From positions 446,790 through 510,789 of the forward strand of contig NZ_KQ483358.1 of NCBI RefSeq assembly GCF_001432305.1: a stretch of 64,000 nucleotides of DNA, in the 5' to 3' direction. Both the position numbers and the translations under genes were made by a program. The notes below the pieces were generated by a model. It was not told the DNA's origin. It ran no database searches and was given only the letters and a program-made list of their open reading frames with translations. How positions within the stretch are numbered: position 1 is the first letter of the stretch; each line of letters begins with the position of its first letter. Positions 16,085-25,481 of this stretch are shown in pieces. The stretch is from Curvibacter sp. PAE-UM. Lineage in GTDB: Bacteria > Pseudomonadota > Gammaproteobacteria > Burkholderiales > Burkholderiaceae_C.

Positions 16085-16254
16085 CCAAAATAGGGCCTGA
16101 CAGACGGCAAGCCCCAGGCCGCCCCGTCCCGGACACCCTGGGCCTGCGCCGCGCCTTCGGGCGATTTGGCACCGGAGTGACCGTGGTCACCGCGCGCACC
16201 CCCGAAGGGCAACGCCTGGGCGCGACGGCCAATTCCAGCAGGGCGTGGGGCTGA
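16078..16254 (+). pseudogene. Remnant of a flavin reductase (DIM6/NTAB, HpaC-like) gene
   Basis: A frame of about 58 codons reads LRRAFGRFGTGVTVVTA, then TPEGQRLGATANS, which is the well-conserved N-terminal FMN-binding part of HpaC-type flavin reductases (usual length 160-170). It stops in frame (TGA at 16252-16254) right after ATANSS, so the remaining two thirds is deleted. There is no ATG; TTG at 16078 opens the frame inside the palindrome. It sits just upstream of a flavin-dependent monooxygenase, the enzyme class such reductases supply with reduced flavin. Confidence 0.75.
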
Positions 16255-16303
16255 ACCCAGCGCCGGCCGATACCGTCTACCGATCCACATCGAGAGGACC
16301 CCC

Positions 16304-17398
16304 ATGAAACTCGGCATGTTCATGATGCCCATCCACCCCCCGGGGCGCGACATCTGCGAGACCCTTCGCGAAGACCGCGAGGCCGTGTTGCTGGCCGACC
16401 GCCTGGGTTACAGCGAGGCTTATGTCGGCGAGCACGTCACGGACGCGGCCGAGAACATCACCTCGTCCATGATCTTCCTGGCCAGCCTGGCGGCCGAGAC
16501 GAAACAGATCAAACTCGGCACCGGCACCCTCAACATTCCCAACAGCCATCCTGCGGCCGTGGCGGCGCAGGCCGCCATGCTGGACCACCTGCTGGGGGGT
16601 CGCTTCATCATGGGCATCAGCCCGGGTGGCCTGATGTCGGACGCCGAGGCCTTCGGCAACTTCGGCGCCAACCGCAACGAGATGTTCGTCGAGGGCATCG
16701 ATACGGTGCTCAAGATCTGGGCTTCCGAGCCGCCCTACGACATCGAGGGCAAGTACTGGAAGGTCTCGGTGGGCAAGACCATGATCCCCGAGATCGGCCA
16801 GGGTTTCATCATGAAACCGCTGCAAAAGCCCCACCCGCTGATCGTGGGCACCGCCGTCGCGCCGCACTCGCAGGGCGTGACAGAGATGGCCAAGCGCGGC
16901 TGGCAGCCCATCTCGGCCAACTTCCTGATGCCCGAGTGGGTCAGGTCGCACTGGCCCAAATACGTCGAGGGCCGCGAAGCCGTGGGCGCCCAGGCCAGCC
17001 CGGCCGAATGGCGCGTGGCCAAGAGCATCTTCGTCGCCGACGATGCGGCCACGGCCAAACGCTACGGACACAACGCCGACGGCCCCTACCACTTCTATTT
17101 CAAGCAACTGATCCGCAAGCTGGTGGGCGCCGGCGGACGCGGCAACCTCTTCAAGACCGACCCGGACATGCCCAACGAAGCCATCACGCCCGAGTACGTG
17201 ACGCAAAAGCTGGTGATCGCCGGCACGGTGGATTCAGTGGTGGAGCAGCTGCTGGCTTTCCGTGCGCAGGTGGGTGACTTCGGCACCCTGCTCTACGCCT
17301 GCCACGACTGGCTGGACCCGGCCCTGGGCCAGCGCTCCATGCAGCTCATGGCCGAAGAGGTGATGCCGCGCCTGAACGCGGCCATCGGTAAGACCTAA
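16304..17398 (+). CDS. LLM-class flavin-dependent monooxygenase (luciferase-like)
   Basis: A 364-residue bacterial luciferase-like oxygenase with a TIM-barrel fold, using reduced flavin and oxygen. Visible family features are the MKLGMFMMPIHPPG start, YVGEHVTD in the active-site strand, IKLGTGTLNIPNSHP, the GGRFIMGISPGG flavin-binding segment and IAGTVDSVVEQLLAF near the end. It most resembles the alkane/limonene monooxygenase branch, but the substrate is not determinable. AGAGGA lies 6 bases before the ATG. The expected flavin reductase partner upstream is a broken remnant, so reduced flavin must come from elsewhere. The gene ends 4 bp into the converging yggS. Confidence 0.87.
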   Translation: MKLGMFMMPIHPPGRDICETLREDREAVLLADRLGYSEAYVGEHVTDAAENITSSMIFLASLAAETKQIKLGTGTLNIPNSHPAAVAAQAAMLDHLLGGRFIMGISPGGLMSDAEAFGNFGANRNEMFVEGIDTVLKIWASEPPYDIEGKYWKVSVGKTMIPEIGQGFIMKPLQKPHPLIVGTAVAPHSQGVTEMAKRGWQPISANFLMPEWVRSHWPKYVEGREAVGAQASPAEWRVAKSIFVADDAATAKRYGHNADGPYHFYFKQLIRKLVGAGGRGNLFKTDPDMPNEAITPEYVTQKLVIAGTVDSVVEQLLAFRAQVGDFGTLLYACHDWLDPALGQRSMQLMAEEVMPRLNAAIGKT

Positions 17399-18090
17399 GC
17401 GCGGCTGTAGTCACGGCCGCCAAAGATGGCCGTGCCGACGCGCACCAGGGTGCTGCCGGCGTGGATGGCGGCTTCGAGGTCGGCGCTCATGCCCATGGAC
17501 AGGGTGTCCAGCGCCAGCCCTTCGGCACGCAACTGCTCAAACAAAGCTTTCGCCCGCGCAAACACGGACTTCATGGCCTCGAAGTCCGGCTGCGGATCGG
17601 GGATGCACATCAAGCCGCGCAGCTGCAGGCGTGGCAAGACCGCCACCGCATGGGCCAAGGCCGGCAGATCGACGGGCGCTACGCCAGACTTGGTCGTCCC
17701 GCCATCCACATTGACCTGGAGGCAGATCTGCAGGGGAGGCAAGTGGGCGGGACGCTGTTCGCTGAGCCGCTGCGCGATCTTGAGGCGATCCACGGTCTGC
17801 GCCCAGGCAAAGTGCTCGGCCACCAGGCGCGTCTTGTTGCTCTGGATCGGGCCGATGCAGTGCCACTGCAGGGGCAGATCCCCCAGCACGGCCATCTTGT
17901 CCACGGCCTCCTGGATGTAGTTCTCGCCGAAGGCCGTCTGGCCTGCTGCATGGGCCGAGCGCACCGCCTCGGGGCCGAAGGTCTTGGAGACCGCCAGCAG
18001 ACTGACAGCCACCGGGTCGCGCCCGGCCGCATGACATGCGGCAGCCATGCGGGCATGAACGGCTTGGAGCTGGGCGGCAATCACGGTCAT
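17395..18090 (-). CDS. yggS: YggS-family pyridoxal phosphate homeostasis protein
   Basis: A 231-residue single-domain alanine-racemase-fold protein that binds PLP and keeps its level balanced. The PLP lysine is in LLAVSKTFG; FGENYIQEAVDK, WHCIGPIQSNK and LSMGMSADLEAAI are diagnostic. Length matches the family (220-240). It is divergent from pilT with a 53-bp gap, the usual arrangement in Betaproteobacteria. The stop codon overlaps the stop of the converging monooxygenase gene. Confidence 0.95.
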   Translation of the reverse strand: MTVIAAQLQAVHARMAAACHAAGRDPVAVSLLAVSKTFGPEAVRSAHAAGQTAFGENYIQEAVDKMAVLGDLPLQWHCIGPIQSNKTRLVAEHFAWAQTVDRLKIAQRLSEQRPAHLPPLQICLQVNVDGGTTKSGVAPVDLPALAHAVAVLPRLQLRGLMCIPDPQPDFEAMKSVFARAKALFEQLRAEGLALDTLSMGMSADLEAAIHAGSTLVRVGTAIFGGRDYSRA

Positions 18091-18143
18091 AATTGTCCGG
18101 CAAGCTTAGCAAAGTACGCATACATCGATCGATAGAGGGACAC

Positions 18144-19187
18144 GTGGACATTACTCAACTGCTGGCATTCAGCGTCAAGAACAAAGCTTCCGACCTGCAC
18201 CTCTCCGCCGGCCTGCCGCCGATGATCCGCGTGCACGGCGATGTGCGCCGCATCAACGTCGACGCCCTGTCGCACAAGGAAGTGCACGCCATGGTGTACG
18301 ACATCATGAACGACACCCAGCGCAAGAACTACGAAGAATTCCTGGAAGTCGACTTTTCCTTCGAGATCGATGGCCTGGCGCGCTTTCGGGTCAACGCCTT
18401 CAACCACAACCGCGGCTCCGGCGCCGTGTTCCGGACCATCCCGAGCAAGATCCTGACGCTGGAACAGCTCAACGCACCCAAGATCTTCGGTGACCTGGCC
18501 CTCAAGCCGCGCGGTATGGTGCTGGTGACCGGCCCCACGGGCTCGGGCAAGTCCACCACCCTGGCGGCCATGGTCAACTACCTGAACGAAACCGAATTCG
18601 GCCACATCCTGACCGTGGAAGACCCGATCGAGTTCGTGCACGAGTCCAAGAAGTGCCTGATCAACCAGCGTGAAGTCGGCCCGCACACCCTGAGCTTTGC
18701 CGCCGCCCTCAAGTCCGCGCTGCGCGAAGACCCGGACGCCATCCTGGTGGGCGAAATGCGTGACCTGGAAACCATCCGTCTGGCGATGACGGCGGCCGAA
18801 ACCGGCCACCTGGTCTTCGGCACCCTGCACACCTCCAGCGCCGCCAAGACCATCGACCGGATCATCGACGTGTTTCCGGCGGAGGAAAAGGAAATGATCC
18901 GCGCCATGCTGTCCGAATCGCTGCAGGCCGTGATCTCGCAGACCCTGTGCAAGACCAAGGACGGCCAGGGCCGCGTGGCGGCGCACGAGATCATGCTGGG
19001 CACGCCGGCCATCCGCAACCTGATCCGCGAGGCCAAGGTGGCCCAGATGTACTCCAGCATCCAGACCGGCAACAGCGTGGGCATGCAGACGCTGGACCAG
19101 AACCTGACCGATCTGGTCAAGCGCAACGTGATCAGCGCCGCCGAGGCCCGCGGCAAGGCCAAGATCCCGGAGAACTTCCCCGGCTGA
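18144..19187 (+). CDS. pilT: Type IV pilus retraction ATPase PilT
   Basis: The 347-residue hexameric ATPase that depolymerises type IV pili for twitching motility. GTG at 18144 is the start: it gives the conserved VDITQLLAFSVKNKASDLHLS opening, has GAGGG a few bases upstream, and yields the standard PilT length. Walker A is GPTGSGKSTT; the Asp box, Walker B (AILVGEMRD) and His box (GHLVFGTLHTSSA) follow; the AIRNLIRE motif needed for retraction is intact. pilU follows after 70 bp. No pilus structural genes are nearby. Confidence 0.97.
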   Translation: MDITQLLAFSVKNKASDLHLSAGLPPMIRVHGDVRRINVDALSHKEVHAMVYDIMNDTQRKNYEEFLEVDFSFEIDGLARFRVNAFNHNRGSGAVFRTIPSKILTLEQLNAPKIFGDLALKPRGMVLVTGPTGSGKSTTLAAMVNYLNETEFGHILTVEDPIEFVHESKKCLINQREVGPHTLSFAAALKSALREDPDAILVGEMRDLETIRLAMTAAETGHLVFGTLHTSSAAKTIDRIIDVFPAEEKEMIRAMLSESLQAVISQTLCKTKDGQGRVAAHEIMLGTPAIRNLIREAKVAQMYSSIQTGNSVGMQTLDQNLTDLVKRNVISAAEARGKAKIPENFPG

Positions 19188-19257
19188 AGCCGCGGGAGTA
19201 CGAGCAACCCACACGTCCCGCCGCTGAGGCAGGACGCACCAGGAAGGAGGTGCTCTC

Positions 19258-20394
19258 ATGGAGCGCGACCAGGCAACCAAATTCATCAACGACCTGCTGC
19301 GACTGATGATCAGCCGCAACGGCAGCGATCTGTTCATCACGGCCGACTTTCCGCCCGCCATCAAGGTGGACGGCAAAGTCACCAAGGTCTCGCCCCAGCC
19401 TCTGAGCGGGGCCCACACCATGGCCCTGGCGCGTTCGGTCATGAACGACAAGCAGGTCGCGGAGTTCGAACGCACCAAGGAGTGCAATTTCGCGATCTCG
19501 CCGCCCAATGTCGGACGCTTCCGCGCCAACGCCTTCATTCAGCAGGGCAAGGTCGGCCTGGTGCTGCGGGTCATCCCCGCCGTGCTGCCGACCATCGACA
19601 CCCTGGGCGTGCCGCAGGTGCTCAAGGAAGTGACCATGGCCAAGCGCGGCCTGTGCATCATGGTCGGGGCCACGGGCTCGGGCAAGTCCACCACCCTGGC
19701 GGCCATGGTGGACTGGCGCAACGAAAACTCGCAAGGTCACATCATCACCGTGGAGGACCCGGTGGAGTTCGTGCACCCGCACAAGAACTGCGTGGTCACG
19801 CAGCGCGAAGTGGGCCTGGACACCGACAGCTGGGAAATCGCACTGAAGAACACACTGCGCCAGGCGCCCGACGTGATCCTGATGGGCGAGATCCGCGACC
19901 GCGAAACCATGGAACACGCCGTGGCCTTCGCCGAAACCGGCCACCTGTGCCTGGCCACCCTGCACGCCAACAGCGCCAACCAGGCCCTGGACCGCATCAT
20001 CAACTTCTTCCCCGAAGAGCGCCGCCCACAACTGCTGATGGACCTCTCGCTCAACCTGCGCGCCCTGGTCTCGCAGCGCCTGATCCCCAAGCAGGACAGC
20101 AAGGGGCGCATCGCGGCGGTGGAAGTCTTGCTCAACTCCCCGCTGATTTCGGACCTGATCTTCAAGGGCGAGGTCTCCGAGATCAAGGAGATCATGAAGA
20201 AGAGTCGCAACATCGGCATGCAGACTTTCGACCAGGCCCTGTTCGATCTCTACGAAAGCAATCAGATCACCTACGAAGACGCGCTGCGCAACGCCGACTC
20301 GCTCAACGACCTGCGCCTGCAGATCAAGCTCAACAGCCAGCGGGGCAAGTCGCAGGACCTGGCCGCCGGCACCGAAAACTTCGCCATTGTTTAG
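19258..20394 (+). CDS. pilU: Type IV pilus retraction ATPase PilU
   Basis: A 378-residue PilT paralogue that helps PilT retract pili under load. Walker A is GATGSGKSTT, Walker B VILMGEIRD, and the His box GHLCLATLHANSANQA. An AAGGAGGT Shine-Dalgarno is placed 7 bases before the ATG, one of the strongest in the window. The extended C-terminus after AADSL-like helices is typical of PilU. Co-transcribed with pilT. Confidence 0.96.
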   Translation: MERDQATKFINDLLRLMISRNGSDLFITADFPPAIKVDGKVTKVSPQPLSGAHTMALARSVMNDKQVAEFERTKECNFAISPPNVGRFRANAFIQQGKVGLVLRVIPAVLPTIDTLGVPQVLKEVTMAKRGLCIMVGATGSGKSTTLAAMVDWRNENSQGHIITVEDPVEFVHPHKNCVVTQREVGLDTDSWEIALKNTLRQAPDVILMGEIRDRETMEHAVAFAETGHLCLATLHANSANQALDRIINFFPEERRPQLLMDLSLNLRALVSQRLIPKQDSKGRIAAVEVLLNSPLISDLIFKGEVSEIKEIMKKSRNIGMQTFDQALFDLYESNQITYEDALRNADSLNDLRLQIKLNSQRGKSQDLAAGTENFAIV

Positions 20395-20435
20395 CGGCTA
20401 CTGCGCGGGCGCATAGCCGCGTTGCGGGGGCCCCC

Positions 20436-20475
20436 GGGCATTCCTCACGTACCCCAAGGTACGTTCCGGATGCCC
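20436..20475. repeat. Intergenic hairpin repeat
   Basis: In the 145-bp gap after pilU, GGGCAT...ACGTACC pairs with GGTACGT...ATGCCC around a CCAA loop, with a mismatched internal bulge. Flanking text has GGGGGCCCCC and CCGCGCCTTGC, the latter also seen in reverse inside the 5320-5592 element. I recall similar 'CTCACGTAC' hairpins between genes in Comamonadaceae. Confidence 0.5.
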
Positions 20476-20539
20476 GCCACCCGCGCCTTGCTCTGCATCC
20501 CGCTCGCTACGCCGCGCTACGTTTGTTCAGGAGCACAGC

Positions 20540-21454
20540 ATGCCCAGCCTCAATCCCAGGACGTACGAATCCACCCCCTCCCGCAAGGTCGCATTCCTCG
20601 GCCTGGGTGTCATGGGTTATCCCATGGCCGGACATCTGGCGCGCGCCGGGCACCAGGTCACGGTTTACAACCGCACCCTGTCCAAGGCGCAGGCCTGGGT
20701 CCAGGAGTTCGGCGGCACAGCCGCCGGCACGGCCGCCGCCACGCCGCGCGAAGCGGTGGCCGGAGCTGACATCGTCTATGCCTGCGTCGGCAACGACGAG
20801 GACCTGCGCAGCGTGGTGTTGGGTCTGGATGGTGCTTTGGCCGGCATGAAGACCGGCGCCGTGTTTACCGACCACACCACGGCCTCGGCCGAGGTCGCTC
20901 GCGAGCTGTATGCCGCTGCGCGTGAGCGCAAGCTGCACTTCGTCGACGCGCCGGTATCGGGTGGCCAGGCCGGCGCCCAGAACGGCATGCTCACGGTCAT
21001 GTGCGGAGGTGATCTGGCTGCTTTCGACACCGCGAAGCCGCCCGCCATGGCCTACTCGCGCGCTTTCACGCGCATCGGCGACAGCGGAGCCGGCCAACTG
21101 GCCAAGATGGTCAACCAGGTCTGCTGCATCGGCGTGATCCAGGGCCTGGCCGAAGCCGTGGCCTTCGGCCAGCAGGCCGGGCTGGACATGAACCTGGTGC
21201 TGGAGGTGATCGGCAAGGGCGCCGCCCAGAGCTGGCAGATGGACAACCGCGGCAAGACCATGGTGGCCGACCAGTTCGATTTCGGCTTTGCCGTGGACTG
21301 GATGCGCAAGGACCTGGGACTGGTGCTGGACGAGGCCCGCCGCAACGGCGCGCGTTTGCCCGTGACCGCCCTGGTGGACCAGTTCTATGGTGACGTACAG
21401 GAGATGGGCGGCGGACGCTGGGACACCTCCAGCCTGGTGCGACGCCTGCGCTGA
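20540..21454 (+). CDS. NAD(P)-dependent beta-hydroxyacid dehydrogenase (3-hydroxyisobutyrate/tartronate semialdehyde type)
   Basis: A 304-residue two-domain beta-hydroxyacid dehydrogenase. The Rossmann motif GLGVMGYPMAGHLARAGH is near residue 21, the substrate site DAPVSGGQAGAQNG near 140, and the catalytic lysine is in GAGQLAKMVNQ near residue 190. Family members reduce or oxidise 3-hydroxyisobutyrate, tartronate semialdehyde or similar acids; GlxR-type reduction of tartronate semialdehyde would fit glyoxylate metabolism but no glyoxylate carboligase gene is adjacent. It stands alone on the plus strand between pilU and the converging dolP. Confidence 0.88.
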   Translation: MPSLNPRTYESTPSRKVAFLGLGVMGYPMAGHLARAGHQVTVYNRTLSKAQAWVQEFGGTAAGTAAATPREAVAGADIVYACVGNDEDLRSVVLGLDGALAGMKTGAVFTDHTTASAEVARELYAAARERKLHFVDAPVSGGQAGAQNGMLTVMCGGDLAAFDTAKPPAMAYSRAFTRIGDSGAGQLAKMVNQVCCIGVIQGLAEAVAFGQQAGLDMNLVLEVIGKGAAQSWQMDNRGKTMVADQFDFGFAVDWMRKDLGLVLDEARRNGARLPVTALVDQFYGDVQEMGGGRWDTSSLVRRLR

Positions 21455-21466
21455 TAAGGGGGTCAG

Positions 21467-21493
21467 CCGGGCCTGGGAGATCCAGGCCCCCGG
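21467..21493. terminator. GC hairpin between converging genes
   Basis: CCGGGCCTGG and CCAGGCCCCCGG form a stem with one bulge and a 5-base loop between the dehydrogenase and dolP. No T run, so only a weak terminator call. Confidence 0.35.
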
Positions 21494-21495
21494 AT

Positions 21496-22826
<1,331 letters not shown>

Positions 22827-23222
22827 TCAGGCGGCGTCAAAGGCGGCCTGGAGCCACTGCAGGCCTGCTGCGCCGTCGAGCGCGACCACATCGAAGCGGC
22901 AGGGTGGCGGCACCTGCCAGCGCAGCAGGTAGTAGCGCGCGGCCAGCACGATGCGCCGCTGCTTGGTGGCGCTGACGCTGGCCGCCGCCCCGCCGTGCCG
23001 GACCCCGGCGCGCTGGCGCACCTCCACGAAGACCAGGGTCCCGTCGGCCGCACGCATGATCAGGTCGATCTCGCCGCCGCCGCGCCCGGGCGTCCGATAA
23101 TTGCGTTCAAGCAGCCGCAGACCGGCCGCCTGCAGATGCTGCAGGGCCTGCGCCTCGGCGGCCTCACCGGCCTGCCGGCTGCTGGGTTTGCCGGCTGCCG
23201 CCGGCCACTTGGGGAACACCAT
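22827..23222 (-). CDS. yraN: YraN family (UPF0102) endonuclease-fold protein
   Basis: A 131-residue protein of the YraN family, with a restriction-endonuclease-like core: GEAAEAQALQHLQAAGLRLLERNYRTPGRGGGEIDLI, then LVFVEVRQR carrying the E-x-K-like metal site with R in place of the usual K, and TKQRRIVLAARYYL. Function is not established; a role in DNA processing has been proposed. Its ATG (23220-23222) shares a base with the start codon of divergent rsmI. Conserved next to rsmI and diaA. Confidence 0.9.
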   Translation of the reverse strand: MVFPKWPAAAGKPSSRQAGEAAEAQALQHLQAAGLRLLERNYRTPGRGGGEIDLIMRAADGTLVFVEVRQRAGVRHGGAAASVSATKQRRIVLAARYYLLRWQVPPPCRFDVVALDGAAGLQWLQAAFDAA

Positions 23223-24136
23223 TGAACGCTACTTACGCCTCCGCCCTGTCCGCCGCGCATGACGCGGCCGCTGCCCAGCATTATCCGCAGGGAGCGCTCT
23301 ATGTGGTGGCCACCCCGATCGGCAACCTGGCCGACATCACGCTGCGCGCCCTGCACGTGCTGCAGCTGGTCGACGCACTCGCCTGCGAGGACACGCGCCA
23401 CACCCAGAGCCTGCTGCGCGCCTATGGCATCGAACATGGCGGAACGGCCCTCATCGCCGTGCACCAGCACAACGAGGCCGAGGCCGCGCAGCAGGTCGTC
23501 GCGCGCCTGCAGGCCGGCCAGCGCGTGGCCTATGTCAGCGATGCCGGCACGCCCGCCATCAGCGATCCCGGCGCGCGCCTGGTGACCGCGGTGCGTGCCG
23601 TCGGCCTGCCCATCGTCCCGCTGCCCGGCGCCAGCAGCATCACCGCCGCGCTCAGTGTGGCGGGGGTGGTTGACGAGGCCGGCGCCTTCGTCTTCGCCGG
23701 TTTCCTGCCGGCCAAGGCCGGCGAGCGCACAGCAGCGGTACAGGCGCTGGCCGGCGAACCGCGAGCCGTCGTGCTGCTGGAGGCACCGCATCGTATCGGG
23801 GCCCTGGCAACAGCGCTGGCCCTGCTGGGCACCCGCCCCCTGACCGTGGCGCGTGAACTGACCAAGCAGTTCGAGCAGTTGGTCACCCTGCCGGCGGCGG
23901 AGTTGAGTGCCTGGCTGGCAGCCGACGAAAAGCGTGAGCGTGGTGAATTCGTGCTGGTGCTGCACCCCTTGCAGGCGCAGGGGAACGAGGATGGCCCCGA
24001 CCTGCGCGTGCTCACCCTGCTGCTGGCCGAACTGCCGCTCAAGACGGCCGTACGCCTGGCAGCCGAGATCACGGGCACGTCGCGCAACACCCTCTACGAG
24101 GCTGCGCTGCAGCTGAAAAAGGACGAGGGCGCATGA
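23222..24136 (+). CDS. rsmI: 16S rRNA (cytidine-1402 2'-O) methyltransferase RsmI
   Basis: A 304-residue SAM-dependent methylase that 2'-O-methylates C1402 in the ribosomal P site. The family opening YVVATPIGNLADITLRAL, then CEDTRHT, YVSDAGTPAISDPGARLV and LPGASSITAALS are clear. The best start is TTG at 23222, with GGGG 6 bases upstream; the next in-frame candidates are inside the first strand. This start overlaps the divergent yraN ATG by one base (CATTG). The stop overlaps the downstream phosphatase start as ATGA. Confidence 0.94.
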   Translation: MNATYASALSAAHDAAAAQHYPQGALYVVATPIGNLADITLRALHVLQLVDALACEDTRHTQSLLRAYGIEHGGTALIAVHQHNEAEAAQQVVARLQAGQRVAYVSDAGTPAISDPGARLVTAVRAVGLPIVPLPGASSITAALSVAGVVDEAGAFVFAGFLPAKAGERTAAVQALAGEPRAVVLLEAPHRIGALATALALLGTRPLTVARELTKQFEQLVTLPAAELSAWLAADEKRERGEFVLVLHPLQAQGNEDGPDLRVLTLLLAELPLKTAVRLAAEITGTSRNTLYEAALQLKKDEGA

Positions 24137-24612
24137 AGGAGTACGCCGTCCTCTTCGTCTGCATGGGCAATATCTGCCGCAGCCCGACCGCGCACGGCGT
24201 GTTCCGCCACCAGCTGCTCGAAGGCGGCCTGGCACCCCGGGTGCAAGTCGACTCGGCCGGCACGCACGGCTACCATGCCGGCCGCCCGCCCGACGAACGC
24301 TCGCAGGAACATGCGGCGCGCCGTGGCTACGACCTGTCGGACCTGCGCGCGCGCCAGCTGCTGCCCAGGGATTTCGAACGCTACGACCTCGTCCTGGTCA
24401 TGGACCAGGACAACCACGAACACGCGCGCGAACTCTGCCCGCCCGGGCAGTTGCACAAACTCCGCCGCTTCACCGAGTTCTGCCTGCAGCGCACGGCACA
24501 GGTGGTACCGGACCCCTACTACGGCGGGGACCAGGGCTTCGAACAGGTGCTGGACCTGGTGGAAGACGCCTGCGCGGGCCTGCTGCAACACGTGCAGCAG
24601 CAACTGGACTAG
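24133..24612 (+). CDS. Low-molecular-weight protein-tyrosine phosphatase
   Basis: A 159-residue LMW-PTP. The phosphate loop C10-MGNIC-R16-SP is intact, and the general acid aspartate is in VPDPYYGG. Length equals the family norm. It overlaps rsmI by 4 bp and should be translated with it. LMW-PTPs often act on tyrosine kinases controlling polysaccharide export, but no such kinase is nearby, so its partner is unknown. Confidence 0.93.
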   Translation: MKEYAVLFVCMGNICRSPTAHGVFRHQLLEGGLAPRVQVDSAGTHGYHAGRPPDERSQEHAARRGYDLSDLRARQLLPRDFERYDLVLVMDQDNHEHARELCPPGQLHKLRRFTEFCLQRTAQVVPDPYYGGDQGFEQVLDLVEDACAGLLQHVQQQLD

Positions 24613-24739
24613 GGCCGCCTGCAGCAGGCAGGCCGTGTTGCCATGTGCAGGGGATCGCGCTGCGGGCAGGCGCGCGCAAGCACTTGATTTGACAGAAAAC
24701 TCATACGGATCAATGAGATACGCGAGTTTTACAGATGAT

Positions 24740-24815
24740 TGGTGCGGCTGGCGGGGATCGAACCCACGACCCTTGGCTTCGGAGGCCAATACTCTATCCA
24801 CTGAGCTACAGCCGC
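24740..24815 (-). tRNA. tRNA-Arg (anticodon CCG)
   Basis: Read on the minus strand, a full cloverleaf: acceptor GCGGCTG pairing with CAGCCGC, D arm GCTC...GAGT, anticodon stem TTGGC/GCCAA with loop CTCCGAA (anticodon CCG, decoding CGG), T arm GTGGG-TTCGATC-CCCGC, discriminator A and encoded CCA (24740-24742). No integrase or attachment duplication was seen beside it. Confidence 0.96.
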
Positions 24816-24862
24816 GTTCGGTAGAGCTCGGGATTGTAGGCGGTTTCAGCCCGGGCGACAGT

Positions 24863-24888
24863 TATAATCAGCGGCTGATTTAGATCAA
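24863..24888 (+). promoter_or_regulatory. -10 box and FNR-type site for cytochrome c5
   Basis: TATAAT at 24863-24868 faces the cytochrome gene 45 bp downstream; no good -35 was found. CTGAT-TTAG-ATCAA at 24875-24888 matches the FNR/Anr consensus TTGAT-N4-ATCAA at nine of ten positions. Lying just after the -10, it would suit oxygen-dependent repression. Confidence 0.45.
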
Positions 24889-24912
24889 ACCATCAGAATT
24901 ACCGAGGACACC

Positions 24913-25419
24913 ATGAGCGAGCAGCAGCACGAAGACCATACCGGCCCGATCAAGACGCCCCAGCAGATGATGTGGGTTGCCATTTTCTCTTTCGTGTTAC
25001 CCGTGTTCATCATCATCGGCCTGGTGTTCTTCGTGACCTCCGACAAGAAGCCGGCCGCCGGTGCGAGCAACATGGAAAAGTCGGTGTCCGAGCGCGCGCA
25101 GAAAGTCGGCACTGTCGAGATTCGCGACGCCAACCGCCAGCTCAAGGGCGGCGAAGCCGTCTACCAGGCTCAGTGCGTGGCCTGCCACGGCACCGGTGCA
25201 GCAGGTGCGCCCAAGCTTGGCGACAAAGGCGCCTGGGGCGCACGCATCAAGACCGGCCTGGATAGCCTGGTGAACTCCGCGCTCAAGGGCAAGGGCGCCA
25301 TGGCAGCGCAAGGGGGTGGCGACCACTCCGACGTCGAGATCGCCCGTGCCGTGGCTTATATGGCCAATGCAGCCGGCGCCAAATTCGCCGAGCCGAAGGC
25401 ACCGGAAGCTGCCAAGTAA
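24913..25419 (+). CDS. Membrane-anchored cytochrome c5 family protein
   Basis: A 168-residue c-type cytochrome. One membrane helix (about 20-41) anchors it. After a linker comes a class I haem domain with C88-VA-C91-H92 and a probable axial methionine in GKGAMAAQGGG near residue 135. It likely carries electrons in the periplasm to a terminal oxidase. AGGA lies a few bases before the ATG. The gene is monocistronic, with a terminator at 25443-25466 and a possible FNR site upstream. Confidence 0.92.
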   Translation: MSEQQHEDHTGPIKTPQQMMWVAIFSFVLPVFIIIGLVFFVTSDKKPAAGASNMEKSVSERAQKVGTVEIRDANRQLKGGEAVYQAQCVACHGTGAAGAPKLGDKGAWGARIKTGLDSLVNSALKGKGAMAAQGGGDHSDVEIARAVAYMANAAGAKFAEPKAPEAAK

Positions 25420-25442
25420 GGCTTTCCCAAGCCAAGAAGAAG

Positions 25443-25466
25443 AGCCGGTCCATGACCGGCTTTTTT
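25443..25466 (+). terminator. Rho-independent terminator after cytochrome c5 gene
   Basis: GCCGGT (25444-25449) pairs with ACCGGC (25455-25460) and is followed by T6. It also lies 16 bp past the end of the converging ligase gene. Confidence 0.85.
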
Positions 25467-25481
25467 CATGGCGCGAACACC

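Noticed and set aside
16304-17398. Bacterial luciferase (light production)
   Set aside because: Fold family is shared, but there is no lux partner gene and the sequence is closer to alkane/limonene-type monooxygenases.
24690-24740. AAAACTC/GAGTTTT dyad downstream of tRNA-Arg as a terminator
   Set aside because: Arms are separated by about 25 bases with irregular inner pairing and no T run; too weak to list.
24616-24815. tRNA-Arg as an integration site for a genomic island
   Set aside because: No integrase, no direct repeat of the tRNA 3' end and no change in gene style on either side.
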